The position numbers and the translations under genes are program-made. A stretch of 43,197 nucleotides of DNA from the NCBI GenBank assembly GCA_003105195.1, contig PQAH01000010.1, positions 1-43,197 of the forward strand, given 5' to 3'. Position 1 is the first letter of the stretch, and every line of letters starts with the position of its first letter. The notes beneath the pieces are model-generated. The model was not told the DNA's origin. It ran no database searches and worked only from the letters and a program-made list of their open reading frames with translations. Shown here piece after piece: positions 7,867-18,069 of the stretch. The DNA comes from Bradyrhizobiaceae bacterium. Lineage in GTDB: Bacteria > Pseudomonadota > Alphaproteobacteria > Rhizobiales > Xanthobacteraceae.

Positions 7867-8832
7867 GTGCCCCTCGCCCGTGCGATTATGACAGCCGGCT
7901 TCGTGCTTGCGAGCCTGACAGGCACCATGGCGGCGGACAGCAGGCCGCCCGCCAAGGTATCGTTCTATTTCGCCGCGCACGAGGACGACTGGCAGCTGTT
8001 CATGAATCCGTCCGCGTTCGAGGACGTGATCGGGAACGCCGCCAGGACGGTCTTCATCCACGTGACTGCCGGCGATGCCGGGCTCGGCATCGGCTGGGGC
8101 GGCCGCAAGCATCCCTTCTACCTGGCGCGGGAGAACGGCGCGGAGACCGCGATCCGCTTCATGGCGGATGCCGACACCAGCCCGACCGGCAAGACGGCTT
8201 CTCACATGGCGTTCAACGGCCATTCGATCTACCGCGTGAGCTACCGCAGCACCGTGACGTATTTTCTGCGCGTGCCGGACGGGAATCCGTCGGGCACGGG
8301 CTACTTCGACACTGGCTTCCAGTCGCTGCGGCGGCTCGCCGAGGGCGCGATCGACAAGATCTCGGCCATCGACGGCTCGACCACGTATCACGGCTGGAAC
8401 GATCTGGTCGCGACCCTGCAAGCGATCGTCGCCTTCGAGCGTGGGCAAGCCACACTTGCGCAGGTCAATGTCGCCGAACTGGACTCGCGCATCAACCCAT
8501 TCGATCACTCCGATCACCTGATGACGGCCAGGGCCGCCCTCGATGCCGTCGCGCCTCTCGGCTGCGTGCGTCGCGTTCACTATGTGAACTATGCGAGCTC
8601 CAGGCTCCCCGAGAACCTCAACGCGCAGCAGCGTGACCGGGAAAGCTCGGTATTCGCCGTGACCCTGGCCGGGGTGCTGGCGCTCGATCACGGTGTCGCA
8701 TGGCACCACTACGATCGATCGTATGTCGGCCGCAGCTATTATCGCGTCGAGGAGCCGGCCGTCGCGTGCCATGCCGCAACGACGGAATTCTTCGCGTCGA
8801 GCGAATGGCAGAATACCGGCCTCGTCCCTTGA
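7867..8832 (+). CDS. Secreted PIG-L/LmbE-family deacetylase-like protein
   Basis: This 321-residue protein has a signal peptide (PLARAIMTAGFVLASL, cleavage near residue 22) and then FYFAAHEDDWQLFM (H38, D40, D41), which corresponds to the zinc-binding AHPDDE motif of PIG-L enzymes. A later FDHSDHLMTA supplies the HxxH-like ligand. PIG-L enzymes remove acetyl groups from N-acetylglucosaminyl compounds; here the usual E after DD is W, as in a divergent branch. The GTG at 7867 is chosen because AAGGAAG lies upstream and gives a clean signal peptide; an ATG at 7840 has neither. The acyltransferase-like gene follows on the same strand after a hairpin. Confidence 0.8.
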   Translation: MPLARAIMTAGFVLASLTGTMAADSRPPAKVSFYFAAHEDDWQLFMNPSAFEDVIGNAARTVFIHVTAGDAGLGIGWGGRKHPFYLARENGAETAIRFMADADTSPTGKTASHMAFNGHSIYRVSYRSTVTYFLRVPDGNPSGTGYFDTGFQSLRRLAEGAIDKISAIDGSTTYHGWNDLVATLQAIVAFERGQATLAQVNVAELDSRINPFDHSDHLMTARAALDAVAPLGCVRRVHYVNYASSRLPENLNAQQRDRESSVFAVTLAGVLALDHGVAWHHYDRSYVGRSYYRVEEPAVACHAATTEFFASSEWQNTGLVP

Positions 8833-8842
8833 TGCAGGTCAA
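8829..8842 (+). promoter_or_regulatory. FNR/FixK-like box before the acyltransferase gene
   Basis: TTGATGCAGGTCAA matches TTGA-N6-TCAA and differs from the strict FNR consensus at one base. It overlaps the PIG-L stop. On the plus strand, 21 bases separate it from TAACGT (8864-8869), the same spacing as in the top6B promoter. The acyltransferase start is at 8931. Confidence 0.5.
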
Positions 8843-8843
8843 T

Positions 8844-8862
8844 GGCCCTGCGGTGCAGGGCC
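8844..8862 (+). terminator. Hairpin after the PIG-L-like gene
   Basis: A perfect 8-bp stem (GGCCCTGC / GCAGGGCC) with a three-base loop lies 11 bases after the stop and is followed by TT only. It probably helps end the PIG-L-like transcript and sits inside the spacer of the candidate promoter for the next gene. Confidence 0.5.
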
Positions 8863-8930
8863 TTAACGTCCCCTGACACGCGCCGGCTCGACCTTGTCCG
8901 GTGCGTTCGTGCGCTCGCAACGAGCCTCCC

Positions 8931-10082
8931 ATGCGCCCTGCCGAAGCCTCCTTGCAGGCCCGGACACACCGCATCGTGTCGATCGATGCGCTCCGCGGCT
9001 TCAACATCTTCTGGATCCTGGGCGCCGACGGCGCGATCCTGGCACTGGCCGCGATGACGCGCGGCAAGGGATCGGTGCTGGACGCGATCGGGGCCCTTCT
9101 CGAAACCCAGATGACCCACGTGGCCTGGGAAGGCTTCCGCTTCTACGATTTCATCTTTCCGCTTTTCATCTTCGTCACCGGCGTGTCCATCGTGCTGTCG
9201 CTGACCCGCATGGTCGCACGCGAAGGCAAGGCCCGGGCGCACGGGCGGGTGCTGCGCCGGTTCCTGCTGCTCTACGTCATGGGGCTGATCTACTACGGCG
9301 GCGTCAGCCAGCATTGGCCCGACATCCGCCTCCTCGGTGTGCTGCAGCGGATCGCACTCTGCTATCTGTTCGCGAGTCTGCTGTTCCTCAACTTGGATCG
9401 CCGCGGACTGGTCGCGGCCCTGGTCGTCTTGCTCGGTGGCTATTGGATGCTGATGACGTTCGTGCCGGTTCCCGGCGTCGGTGCCGGATCCTACGCAATG
9501 GACGCCAATCTGGCGAACTGGATCGATGCCCGCTACCTTCCGGGCCGCCTCTGGGACGGCACTCGCGACCCCGAAGGCCTGTTGAGCACGCTGCCCGCGA
9601 TCGCCACCTGCCTGCTCGGGGTGCTCGCCGGCCTGCTCATGCATGACGAGCGCCTGACGCCGCAGCAGAAATCGCTCCGCCTCGTCGCCATGGGCGTCGC
9701 GCTGCTGGCGGGAGGATATGCGTGGTCGCTGCAGTTCCCGATCATCAAGGCCATCTGGACGTCGTCCTTCGTCCTGGTCGCGGCCGGTTACAGCGCGATC
9801 CTGCTCGGGGCGATGCATCAGGTCATCGACGTCTGGGGATTCAACCGCTGGCCGACGATCTTCGTCTGGCTCGGAGCGAACGCGCTCACGCTGTACTTCA
9901 TCAACAATATCGCGAGCTTCGAGCGGTTCGCTTCGCGCTTCGTCGGCGGCGACGTCTCGGCCCTGCTCGACGCCGTGGTCACGCCGGGCACCGGGCGCTT
10001 CGTCGCGCATGCGCTCGGGGTCTGCTTCGCGATCGCGCTCGCCGGCTTTCTCTACCGGCGCAGGATCTTCTTGCGCGTGTGA
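8931..10082 (+). CDS. NagX/HGSNAT-like membrane acyltransferase (DUF5009 type)
   Basis: This 383-residue protein with about ten membrane segments begins RIVSIDALRGFNIFW, the hallmark of the heparan-alpha-glucosaminide N-acetyltransferase catalytic domain family. It continues THVAWEGFRFYDFIFPLFIF, where H63 aligns with the conserved His-Trp-x-Gly motif. Family members move acetyl groups across the membrane onto glucosamine-type sugars; bacterial relatives (NagX, YeiB-like) are little studied. The ATG at 8931 is chosen; a GTG at 8901 is possible and neither has a strong ribosome site. It follows a PIG-L deacetylase, which suggests opposing or linked steps on an amino sugar (inference). Confidence 0.82.
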   Translation: MRPAEASLQARTHRIVSIDALRGFNIFWILGADGAILALAAMTRGKGSVLDAIGALLETQMTHVAWEGFRFYDFIFPLFIFVTGVSIVLSLTRMVAREGKARAHGRVLRRFLLLYVMGLIYYGGVSQHWPDIRLLGVLQRIALCYLFASLLFLNLDRRGLVAALVVLLGGYWMLMTFVPVPGVGAGSYAMDANLANWIDARYLPGRLWDGTRDPEGLLSTLPAIATCLLGVLAGLLMHDERLTPQQKSLRLVAMGVALLAGGYAWSLQFPIIKAIWTSSFVLVAAGYSAILLGAMHQVIDVWGFNRWPTIFVWLGANALTLYFINNIASFERFASRFVGGDVSALLDAVVTPGTGRFVAHALGVCFAIALAGFLYRRRIFLRV

Positions 10083-10107
10083 GGCGCGGCTGGCCTCCGG
10101 CGCCGCA

Positions 10108-10122
10108 CCTCCCGGCGGGAGG
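10108..10122. terminator. Bidirectional hairpin between convergent genes
   Basis: CCTCCC-GGC-GGGAGG is a short perfect inverted repeat between the acyltransferase stop and the M20 amidohydrolase stop. It may terminate both transcripts, but it has no T-run. Confidence 0.35.
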
Positions 10123-10190
10123 GATCCACTATGCAGTGAGGAACGGCCTCGCCAGCGCGTCGATGAGCGCGCACGGTGACGCCGCGCCCT

Positions 10191-11354
10191 TCAGGCGCCG
10201 AGCGCCCGGTGCGCGAGCTTCACCCAGTATTCGACGCCGATCGGCAGCACGGCGTCGTTGAAGTCGTAGCGCGGGCTGTGCAGGTTGCGGCCGTCCTCGG
10301 CCGGTCCGTTGCCGACCCAGACATAGGCGCCGGGCTTCTCCTGCAGCATGTAGGCGAAGTCCTCCGAGGCCATGCTCGGCGCGAGATCGGTCAGCACGGG
10401 GCCCTGCGCTCCCGCCTCGGCCGCCGTCAGGCGCGCGGTCTCGGCCTCGGCGGCGGTGTTGATGGTGGCCGGATAGCGCCGCTCGTAGCGGAAGCGCGCC
10501 CGCGCGCCGAAGGCGCGGCAGATATGCTCGGCGCGCTCCGCCATGCGCGCCTCGATCATGTCGCGCGTCTGCGGCCGCAGCGTGCGCACGGTGCCGCGCA
10601 AGGTCACGGCGTCGGGCACGACGTTCCAGGTGTCGCCGGCGTGGATCTGCGTCACGCTGATCACCGCCGCATCGGTCGGGTTGACGGTGCGGCTGACGAT
10701 CAGCTGCCAGGCCATGTGCAGTTGCGCCGCGACCGCGATCGGGTCGATGCCCTGGTGCGGCATGGCGCCGTGGCTGCCCTGCCCCTCGACCACGGCCTCG
10801 AAGATGTCGAAGGCCGCCATCACGGGGCCGACATGCACGGCGAACTGGCCCGCCGGCAGCCCCGGCCAGTTGTGCATGCCGTAGACCGCGGACACCGGGA
10901 AATCGCGGAACAGCCCCGCTTCCACCATGGCCTTGCCGCCGCCTTCGTTCTCCTCCGCGGGCTGGAAGATGAACACGATGGTGCCGTCCTGCGGCGGCGC
11001 CTCGGAGAGGACCCGCGCGGCCCCGAGCAGCATCGCCATGTGCCCGTCGTGGCCGCAGGCATGCATGCGCCCCGGAGTCTTCGACGCATAGGGCACGCCC
11101 GTCGCCTCCGTGATCGGCAGCGCGTCGATGTCGGAGCGCAGCCCGACCATCGGCCCGTTGCCGCGCCGGAGCACGCCGACGACGCCGGTGCCCGCGATGC
11201 CCTGGTGCACCTCGAGCCCGAACTCGCGCAGCTTGCCGGCGACGAAGGCCGCGGTCTCCTTCTCCTCGAAGGCGAGCTCCGGCTGCGTGTGCAGGTGTCG
11301 GCGCCAGGCGACGAAGTCCGGCGTGAGGCTCTCGATGCGGCTCTTGATGTCCAT
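10191..11354 (-). CDS. M20-family amidohydrolase (hippurate hydrolase-like)
   Basis: This 387-residue metalloenzyme carries MHACGHDGH (C100, H102, D103, H105), QPAEE (E134, E135), YGMHNWPG and the C-terminal ASEDFAYMLQEKPGAYVWVG. These place it in the M20D branch with hippurate hydrolases, N-acyl-amino-acid amidohydrolases and IAA-amino acid hydrolases. It should cleave an amide bond between an acyl group and an amino acid or similar amine in the cytoplasm. It is the last gene of the ten-gene minus-strand block, 34 bases after the reductase gene, so it probably acts on a product of that pathway or on the imported substrate. The exact substrate is not deducible. Confidence 0.9.
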   Translation of the reverse strand: MDIKSRIESLTPDFVAWRRHLHTQPELAFEEKETAAFVAGKLREFGLEVHQGIAGTGVVGVLRRGNGPMVGLRSDIDALPITEATGVPYASKTPGRMHACGHDGHMAMLLGAARVLSEAPPQDGTIVFIFQPAEENEGGGKAMVEAGLFRDFPVSAVYGMHNWPGLPAGQFAVHVGPVMAAFDIFEAVVEGQGSHGAMPHQGIDPIAVAAQLHMAWQLIVSRTVNPTDAAVISVTQIHAGDTWNVVPDAVTLRGTVRTLRPQTRDMIEARMAERAEHICRAFGARARFRYERRYPATINTAAEAETARLTAAEAGAQGPVLTDLAPSMASEDFAYMLQEKPGAYVWVGNGPAEDGRNLHSPRYDFNDAVLPIGVEYWVKLAHRALGA

Positions 11355-11388
11355 TTGGTCCCCTTCGGCGCGAGAATAGCCGGATGGC

Positions 11389-12273
11389 TCAGGCCCGGAC
11401 AGACGCCCCGTAGAGACGAAAGAGCGCCTGGGTGCCGTCCTGCGTGTGGCCCTGCCGGGCGAGCTCCTCGTAGAGCCGTCTGGCGAGCGCGAGGCCCGGC
11501 AGGTCGAGCCGCATGCGCTCGGCCTCGGCGAGCGCGATGCCGAGATCCTTGATGAAGTGATGCACGTAGAAGCCGGCCTTGTAGTCGTCCTTCGCCATGC
11601 GCGGCCCGAGATTGTTGAGCAGGAAGCTCTGCGCCGCCCCGGAGCCGATGACCTTCAACACCGAATCGAGGGCGAGCCCCGCGCCCTTCGCATAGGCGAG
11701 GCTCTCGCACACGCCGACCATGGTGCTGGCGATCGCGATCTGGTTCGCCATCTTGGCGTGCTGGCCGGCGCCCGGGCCGCCCATGCGCACGACATTGCCG
11801 CCCATGAGGGCGAGGACCGGCCGCACCCGCTCGACAGCCTCCGCATCGCCGCCGACCATGATCGCGAGCTTGGCGTCACGCGCGCCCACCTCGCCGCCGG
11901 AGACCGGCGCATCGAGCGCCGTCACGCCCTTCGCGGACGCGGCCGCCGCGATGCGCTCGGCGAGGCTCGGGCTCGAGGTGGTCGCGTCGATCAGGACCGA
12001 TCCGGGCCGCGCGCGCGCGACCAGGCCGTCGGCGCCGAGATAGACCCGCTCCACGTCGGCCGGCGTGCCGATGATGGTGATCACGACCTCGGCGGCCCCG
12101 GCCACGTCGCCGGGCCGCTCGTGCCAGACCGCGCCCCGCGCCACCAGGGAGTCGGCCTTGGCGCGCGTGCGGTTGTGGACGTGCAGGGGGTGACCGGCCG
12201 AAAGGATGTGGCCCGCCATGTGGCCGCCCATGATTCCGAGCCCGATGAATCCGACCGGCGTCTTCTCGACCAT
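11389..12273 (-). CDS. NAD(P)-dependent oxidoreductase, 3-hydroxyisobutyrate dehydrogenase/GarR family
   Basis: This 294-residue beta-hydroxyacid dehydrogenase has the Rossmann motif GFIGLGIMG (8-16), the substrate loop DAPVSGG (121-127) and the catalytic lysine in GAGQHAKMANQ (K174). Relatives reduce tartronate semialdehyde or oxidise 3-hydroxyisobutyrate and similar C3-C4 hydroxyacids. It begins three bases after the large hydroxylase subunit, so cotranscription is nearly certain. Its substrate is likely a downstream intermediate of the pathway started by the molybdenum hydroxylase. Confidence 0.9.
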   Translation of the reverse strand: MVEKTPVGFIGLGIMGGHMAGHILSAGHPLHVHNRTRAKADSLVARGAVWHERPGDVAGAAEVVITIIGTPADVERVYLGADGLVARARPGSVLIDATTSSPSLAERIAAAASAKGVTALDAPVSGGEVGARDAKLAIMVGGDAEAVERVRPVLALMGGNVVRMGGPGAGQHAKMANQIAIASTMVGVCESLAYAKGAGLALDSVLKVIGSGAAQSFLLNNLGPRMAKDDYKAGFYVHHFIKDLGIALAEAERMRLDLPGLALARRLYEELARQGHTQDGTQALFRLYGASVRA

Positions 12274-12276
12274 GAC

Positions 12277-14627
12277 TCAGACCTTTCCGCGCAGGAGCGA
12301 ACGGATATAGGGCGGCGTGAGGGGCTGGCGCTCCGCGACCACCCCGAACGGCGCCAGCGCGTCGTTGACCGCGCTCATCACGGCGCCGATCGCGCCCATG
12401 ACGCCGCCCTCCGCCATGCCCTTGCTGCCGGTCGGCGTCCGGCGGTTCGGCGTATGGCGCGAGATCACCTCGATCGGCGGGATCTCGACGGCGGTCGCCA
12501 GCAGGTAGTCGGCGAAGCTGCCGGACCGGTTCTGGCCGTCCTCGTCGTAGACGACCTCCTCCAGCAGCACCCCGCCGATCCCCATGGCGATCGCGCCGTG
12601 CTGCTGGCCCGTGACGATCTGCTGATTGAGCACGGTGCCGCAGTCCTCCACGACGAGATAGCGCGCGAGCCTGACCCCGCCGGTGCGCACGTCCACCACC
12701 GCCTCGCACAGATGCGTGGCATTGGAATAGGTCATGGGCGGCGGGTCGTAGGCCTTGTGCGCCTCGAGGCCGGGCTCCATGCCCTGCGGCAGCCGCAGCG
12801 GGTCGAGATAGGCGACATGGGCGATGTCGGCGAGCGACAGCCCGGTCTCGGTCCATTCGCCTCCCAGCCGGCGCTGCACCTTCGCCTCGGCGAGGCGCAG
12901 CTCGCCGCTGCTGTTGAGGCCGAGCAGCGCCGCCGCGATCGCGAGCACCTTGTCGCGCAGCGCCTGCGCGGCGAGGAACAGCACGCTGCCGCCGGCGGTG
13001 CCGCCGCGGGCGCCGCGGCTTCCCATGCCATAGGGCGCCGTGTCGGTGTTGCCGAGGTGGATGCGGACCGCGCCGGGATCGACGCTCAGCACGTCGCCGA
13101 CCACCTGGGCGAAGGCGGTCTCGTAGCCCTGTCCCGAGGCCATCAGCCCGACCGAGGCGTTCACGGCGCCGGAGGGCTCGATCTTCACCCAGCCGGCCTC
13201 GTGACCGGAGCCGGCGATGCCCGCCGCCTTGTAGAACGCCGAGCCGTAGGTGGTGGATTCCACCACGCAGCAGATGCCGAGGCCGCGATGGATGCCGCGC
13301 GCGCGATCTTCCCTCTGGCGGGCGCGGAAGCCCGCGAGGTCGAAGGCCGCGAGCGCGTGCTCCAGGGTCTCGCGCGGCGTGACGTCCTCCAGGACCTCGC
13401 CGGTCGGCATCGCATAGGGCAGCTCCGATGCGCGCAGCATGTTGGTCCGTCGCACCTCGACCGGATCGAGGCCGAGCCGGCGCGCGATCGCCTCGATGGT
13501 GCCCTCCATGATCCAGCTCGTGATCGCCATGGGCGCGCGCATCGGCCCGTTGCCGCACTTGTTGGTGAGCGCGACCTTCACCGAGAAGGCGTAGTCGGAG
13601 ACCCGGTAGGGGCCCGTGAGGATCATCGCCACCACGCGCGCGAGGTAGTTCGCGGGGTAGAAGCAGTAGGCGCCGAAGTCCTCGACGATCTCCAGCTCGA
13701 GCGCGAGGATGCGGCCGTCGCGGTCGACCGCCACGCGGGTGCGCGCGCTGTCCTCGCGGGCGTGGCTCGCCGCCAGCAGGTTCTCGCCGCGATCCTCGCG
13801 CCAGCGCACCGGACGCTTGAGCGCGCGGGCGAGCGCCGCCACGGTCAACTCCTCGCGGTAGAGCGCGATCTTCTGGCCGAAGCCGCCGCCGATGTCGGGC
13901 GAGATCACGGTGACCTGGGATTCGGCGAGCCGCAGGCGGCGCGCGAGCGTCGTGCGCAGCGGATGCGGGACCTGGCTGCCGATATGGAGCGTCAGGTGCG
14001 CGCGGCCGGCGTCCCACACGGCGCAGCAGCCGCGCGTCTCGATCGGCGCATGGGTCTGGCGGTGCTGGTGGAACGAGGCCTCGACCACCGCCGCGGCCTC
14101 CGCGAAGCGGCGCGCCGGATCGCCGGCCGTGAAGGCCTGGTGCGAGACGAGGTTGCTCGCGAGCGTCTCGTCGACCAGAGGCGCGCCGGGGGCGAGCGCA
14201 CGCGCCACGTCCGGCACCGGTGTCAACGGCTCGTACGCGACCTCCACCAGCTCGGCCGCGTCCTCGGCGAGATAGCGGTCACGCGCCACGATGCAGGCGA
14301 CCGGATCGCCGACGAAGCGCACCTTGTCGGTCGGCAGTGTCGCCATCTCGACCGGCTGCAGCCCCTCGATCGGCGGCGCCATGCGCAGCGGCGTCGTCCA
14401 TTCGGCGAGCTCGCGGCCCGTGACCACCGCGACGACTCCCGGCGCCTTGCGCGCCGCCGCGACGTCGATGCCGACGATGCGCGCATGCGCGTGCGGCGAA
14501 CGGACGAAATGCGCGTGCAGCGCGCCCGGCACGGCCACGTCGTCGAGATAGCGCCCCTGCCCGGTGAGGAACCGGTAGTCCTCCTTGCGCGGGAGCGGCG
14601 CGCCGATCCCCTTGTCCGCAGCGCCGC

Positions 14628-14631
<4 letters not shown>
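12277..14631 (-). CDS. Molybdenum hydroxylase large subunit (xanthine dehydrogenase/CoxL family)
   Basis: This 784-residue molybdopterin-cytosine-dinucleotide-binding subunit begins with a typical IGAPLPRKEDYRFLTGQGRY segment and has GGGFGQKIALY and a C-terminal KGMAEGGVMGA with the expected catalytic glutamate (E741). The stretch that reads AYRCSFR in true CO dehydrogenase and AYRGAGR in form II enzymes is GNGPMRAPMAITS here. It is therefore not a form I CO dehydrogenase, and its active-site loop is atypical. The start is fixed by an ATGA overlap with the iron-sulfur subunit. It should hydroxylate an aromatic, heterocyclic or aldehyde substrate using water. Confidence 0.9.
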
Positions 14632-15109
<478 letters not shown>

Positions 15110-15113
<4 letters not shown>

Positions 15114-15976
15114 CGGGCCCGCTCCAGCGCCTCGTCGAGCGCGTCCTGCGCGAGGGCCGCGAGCAGCTCGCGGCGGTAGTCCGCCGGCACGCGCTCGTTC
15201 TCCTCGATCTCCGCGGCCGCGCCGACCGCCCGCGCGGCCGCGGCCGCCCGCTCCCGCGACATCGGCACGCCGGTCGCAAGGCCGCTGAGCTGATCCACGC
15301 GCAGCGGCACCGGGCCGAGGCCGCCCGCGGCAAGGCGCAGCGCAGCGAGGGCGCCGTCCGCGGAGAGCGCGAGGCTCGCCGCGACCGCCGCGAGCGCGAA
15401 GTCCCCGGCGCGCCGGGAGAACAGCCGGAAGCTCCAGCCTTCGCGCGGCCCTCGCACCGGAAAGCGCACCGCGACGATCAGCTCGTCCGGCGCGAGCGCC
15501 GTGGCGAGGATCGAGACGAAGAAGTCGCGCGCCGGGATGCGACGCCGGCCGGCCGCCGAGGCGACCTCGATCTCGGCGTCGAGCGCCAGGGCGACCAGCG
15601 GCAGTTGCGCCGCGGGGTCCGCATGGGCGAGGCTCCCGCCGAGCGTCCCGCGCTGGCGGATCGCGTAGTGGCCGATGGTGCCGGCCGCGCAGGCGAGCAT
15701 CGGACACTGCGCGGCCACGATCGGATCGCGGGCGAGATCGGCGTGGCGCATCAATGCGCCGACGACCAGGCGATCGCCGTCGCGGGTCACGCTGGCGAGC
15801 TCGGGAAGGCCGTTGATGTCGATGAGGCGCGCCGGCTGGACCAGCCGCATGTTCAGCATCGGCGCGAGGCTCTGTCCGCCCGCGACCACCTTGGCGTCGT
15901 CGCGGTGCTCGGCCAGCAGCGCGAGCGCGGCGGCGAGCGTCGGCGGCGCGTCGTAGGCGAACCGCGCCGGCTTCAC
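15110..15976 (-). CDS. Molybdenum hydroxylase FAD-binding medium subunit
   Basis: This 288-residue subunit belongs to the CoxM/QorM family. FAD contacts are seen in AKVVAGGQSLAPMLNMRL and in TIGHYAIRQRGTLGGSLAHADP, the classic flavin-binding segments. It starts with GTG, whose bases overlap the stop of the ABC ATPase gene as GTGA. The hydroxylase is therefore translationally coupled to the transporter, with order medium-small-large as in cox-type operons. It reoxidises the enzyme by passing electrons to an external acceptor. Confidence 0.92.
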
Positions 15977-17082
15977 GGGGCGCCGTCCGCGAGCAGGCTG
16001 AGGCCGGACGCCTTGTCGAACACGTGCAGGCGCTCCGGCACCAGTGCGAGCCGCACCGGCTCGCCCTCCCGATGATGGGCCTGCTTGTCGACCCGCACGA
16101 ACACGTCGCAGCCCTCGACCTTGAGGCCGAGGAACCGGTCCGAGCCGACCGGCAGCACGGTATCGACGATTCCCTCCATCGCGGGCGTTTCCGCGCCGAG
16201 CCCGTGGCGCGAGACGTCCTCGGGGCGGATGCCGAGCTTCACCTCGCGGCCGGGGCTCCCCCGCAGCCGGGCGGCCAGCGCCGGCGGCAGCGCGACCCGC
16301 ATCCCGCCGCGCCGGAACGACACCGCGCCGTCGGCGCCCTCGATCGTGCCGTCGAGGTAGTTGATCGGCGGGTTGCCCAGGAAGGAGGCGACGAAGGTGT
16401 TGCGCGGCCGTTCGTAGATGTCGTCCGGCGCGCCGATCTGCTGGATCACCCCGTCGTTCATCACCACGATGCGGTCCGCCAGCGTGAGCGCCTCGGCCTG
16501 GTCGTGGGTGACATAGACGAAGGTCGTCTGCATCGCGGTGTGGAGATGCTTGATCTCCGCCCGCATCGAGATGCGCAGCGCCGCGTCGAGATTGGACAAG
16601 GGCTCGTCCATCAGGAACACGGCGGGCTGGCGCACCATGGCGCGCCCGAGCGCGACGCGCTGGCGCTGCCCGCCGGACAGCTGGCTGGGGCGCCGTTGGA
16701 GCAGGTGCGAGATCTCGAGCTTGGCGGCGGCGTCGCGCACCCGCCGGTCGATCTCCTCGGCCGCCACCCGGCGCATGCGCAGGCCGAAGGCGATGTTCTC
16801 GTAGACCGACTTGTGCGGATAGAGGGCGTAGCTCTGGAACACCATCGCGACGTCCCGCCGGTGCGGCGGCAGCGTGTTGACGATCTCGTCGTCGAACCAC
16901 AGCTCGCCCTCGGTCACCTCCTCGAGGCCGGCGATCATGTTGAGCGTCGTCGACTTGCCGCAGCCCGACGGCCCGAGCAGGACCACGAATTCCTTGTCGA
17001 AGATCTCCAGGTCGAGATCCCTCACCGCGACCACGTCGCCCGCATAGCGCTTGGTGACCGCCTTGAACGTGATGCGAGCCAA
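15973..17082 (-). CDS. ABC transporter ATP-binding protein (UgpC/MalK type)
   Basis: This 369-residue ATPase has Walker A GPSGCGKS (37-44), the Q-loop at MVFQSYALYP, the signature LSGGQ (135-139), Walker B FLMDEP and the switch histidine in YVTHDQAEAL (H193). A C-terminal TOBE-like regulatory region follows. This architecture is typical of CUT1 importers of di- or oligosaccharides, glycerol phosphate or polyols. It lies 11 bases after the inner permease gene and energises the importer at the membrane. Confidence 0.95.
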   Translation of the reverse strand: MARITFKAVTKRYAGDVVAVRDLDLEIFDKEFVVLLGPSGCGKSTTLNMIAGLEEVTEGELWFDDEIVNTLPPHRRDVAMVFQSYALYPHKSVYENIAFGLRMRRVAAEEIDRRVRDAAAKLEISHLLQRRPSQLSGGQRQRVALGRAMVRQPAVFLMDEPLSNLDAALRISMRAEIKHLHTAMQTTFVYVTHDQAEALTLADRIVVMNDGVIQQIGAPDDIYERPRNTFVASFLGNPPINYLDGTIEGADGAVSFRRGGMRVALPPALAARLRGSPGREVKLGIRPEDVSRHGLGAETPAMEGIVDTVLPVGSDRFLGLKVEGCDVFVRVDKQAHHREGEPVRLALVPERLHVFDKASGLSLLADGAP

Positions 17083-17093
17083 TGCGGACCCCC

Positions 17094-18068
17094 TTAGCCC
17101 TTGACCGCGCCGGCCGTCAGCCCCGAGACGATGTAGCGCTCGAAGATCAGGGCGAGGAGGACGGGCGGGACGATCGCCAGCACGCCGGCCGCGTTGATGA
17201 ACGAGAAGCTGATCGTGAAGTCGGAGGTGAACGAGGCGACGATGATCGGCAGCGTCTGCGACTTCGGCGTCTGCGTGAACATCAGCGCGAGCAGGAACTC
17301 GTTCCAGCTCGCCAGGAACGCGAACAGCATCACGGCCACGAGCGAGGGCAGCGCCAGCGGCACGTAGACCTTGGTCATGGTCTGCCAGCGCGAGCAGCCG
17401 TCGACGCGCGCGGCCTTGTCGAGCTCGTCCGGCAGCGACTCGAAATAGCTGACCAGGATGAACACCGAGAACGGCACCGTCACCGCCAGATAGGTGATGA
17501 TCAGCGACCAGAGGCTGTCGAGCAGGCCGAGATTGCGGATGAACAGGAAGAACGGCACGACGAGGGCGATGTCGGGGATCACCCGCGTCGCCAGGATCCC
17601 GTAGATCGAGGCCGAGCGGCCGCGGAACCTGATCTTCGCCATCGCATAGGCGGACGGCACGCCGACCAGCAGGTTGAGCACCACCACGGCGCAGGCGACG
17701 ATCAGGCTGTTGCCGAGCGCCGGCAGGAGGTTGCTGGCCGTGGAGGGAATGAACCCGCCGCTCGCCGGATCGGCGGCGCGCCGCGTCTCGTAGGTGACGG
17801 TCTTCTCGCGCGCCGTGAAGATGGCGGCGAAGTTCTCCAGCGTCGGCTCGTGGGGAATCCAGTGCGGCGGTTTCGAGACGATCTCGCGCTCGTTCTGCAG
17901 CGACGAGGAGACCAGCCAGACGACCGGCGCGAGCGTGTAGCCGAGGAAGACCAGCGAGGCGACCAGCAGGATGAGGCCGCGTCCCACCCGCCCGGCGCGC
18001 GAGCGGATGCGGGCTTGGCGCACGGCACGGGCGGCAGCGGTCGGATCGGCCATGCTCGGACCAGCCAT
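17094..18068 (-). CDS. ABC transporter permease, MalG/UgpE type
   Basis: This 324-residue inner-membrane permease has about six membrane segments and the ATPase-contact loop at ESLPDELDKAARVDGCSRWQ, the EAA motif of binding-protein-dependent permeases. The ATG at 18068 is favoured because GAGG lies 7 bases upstream; a second ATG five codons later is possible. It abuts the partner permease with one base between stop and start. A periplasmic loop of about 60 residues after the first segment is a little longer than usual. Confidence 0.93.
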   Translation of the reverse strand: MAGPSMADPTAAARAVRQARIRSRAGRVGRGLILLVASLVFLGYTLAPVVWLVSSSLQNEREIVSKPPHWIPHEPTLENFAAIFTAREKTVTYETRRAADPASGGFIPSTASNLLPALGNSLIVACAVVVLNLLVGVPSAYAMAKIRFRGRSASIYGILATRVIPDIALVVPFFLFIRNLGLLDSLWSLIITYLAVTVPFSVFILVSYFESLPDELDKAARVDGCSRWQTMTKVYVPLALPSLVAVMLFAFLASWNEFLLALMFTQTPKSQTLPIIVASFTSDFTISFSFINAAGVLAIVPPVLLALIFERYIVSGLTAGAVKG

Positions 18069-18069
18069 G

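Noticed and set aside
8456-8468. TTGCGCAGGTCAA inside the PIG-L-like gene as another FNR-type box
   Set aside because: The half-sites are seven rather than eight bases apart, and the site is within a coding region.
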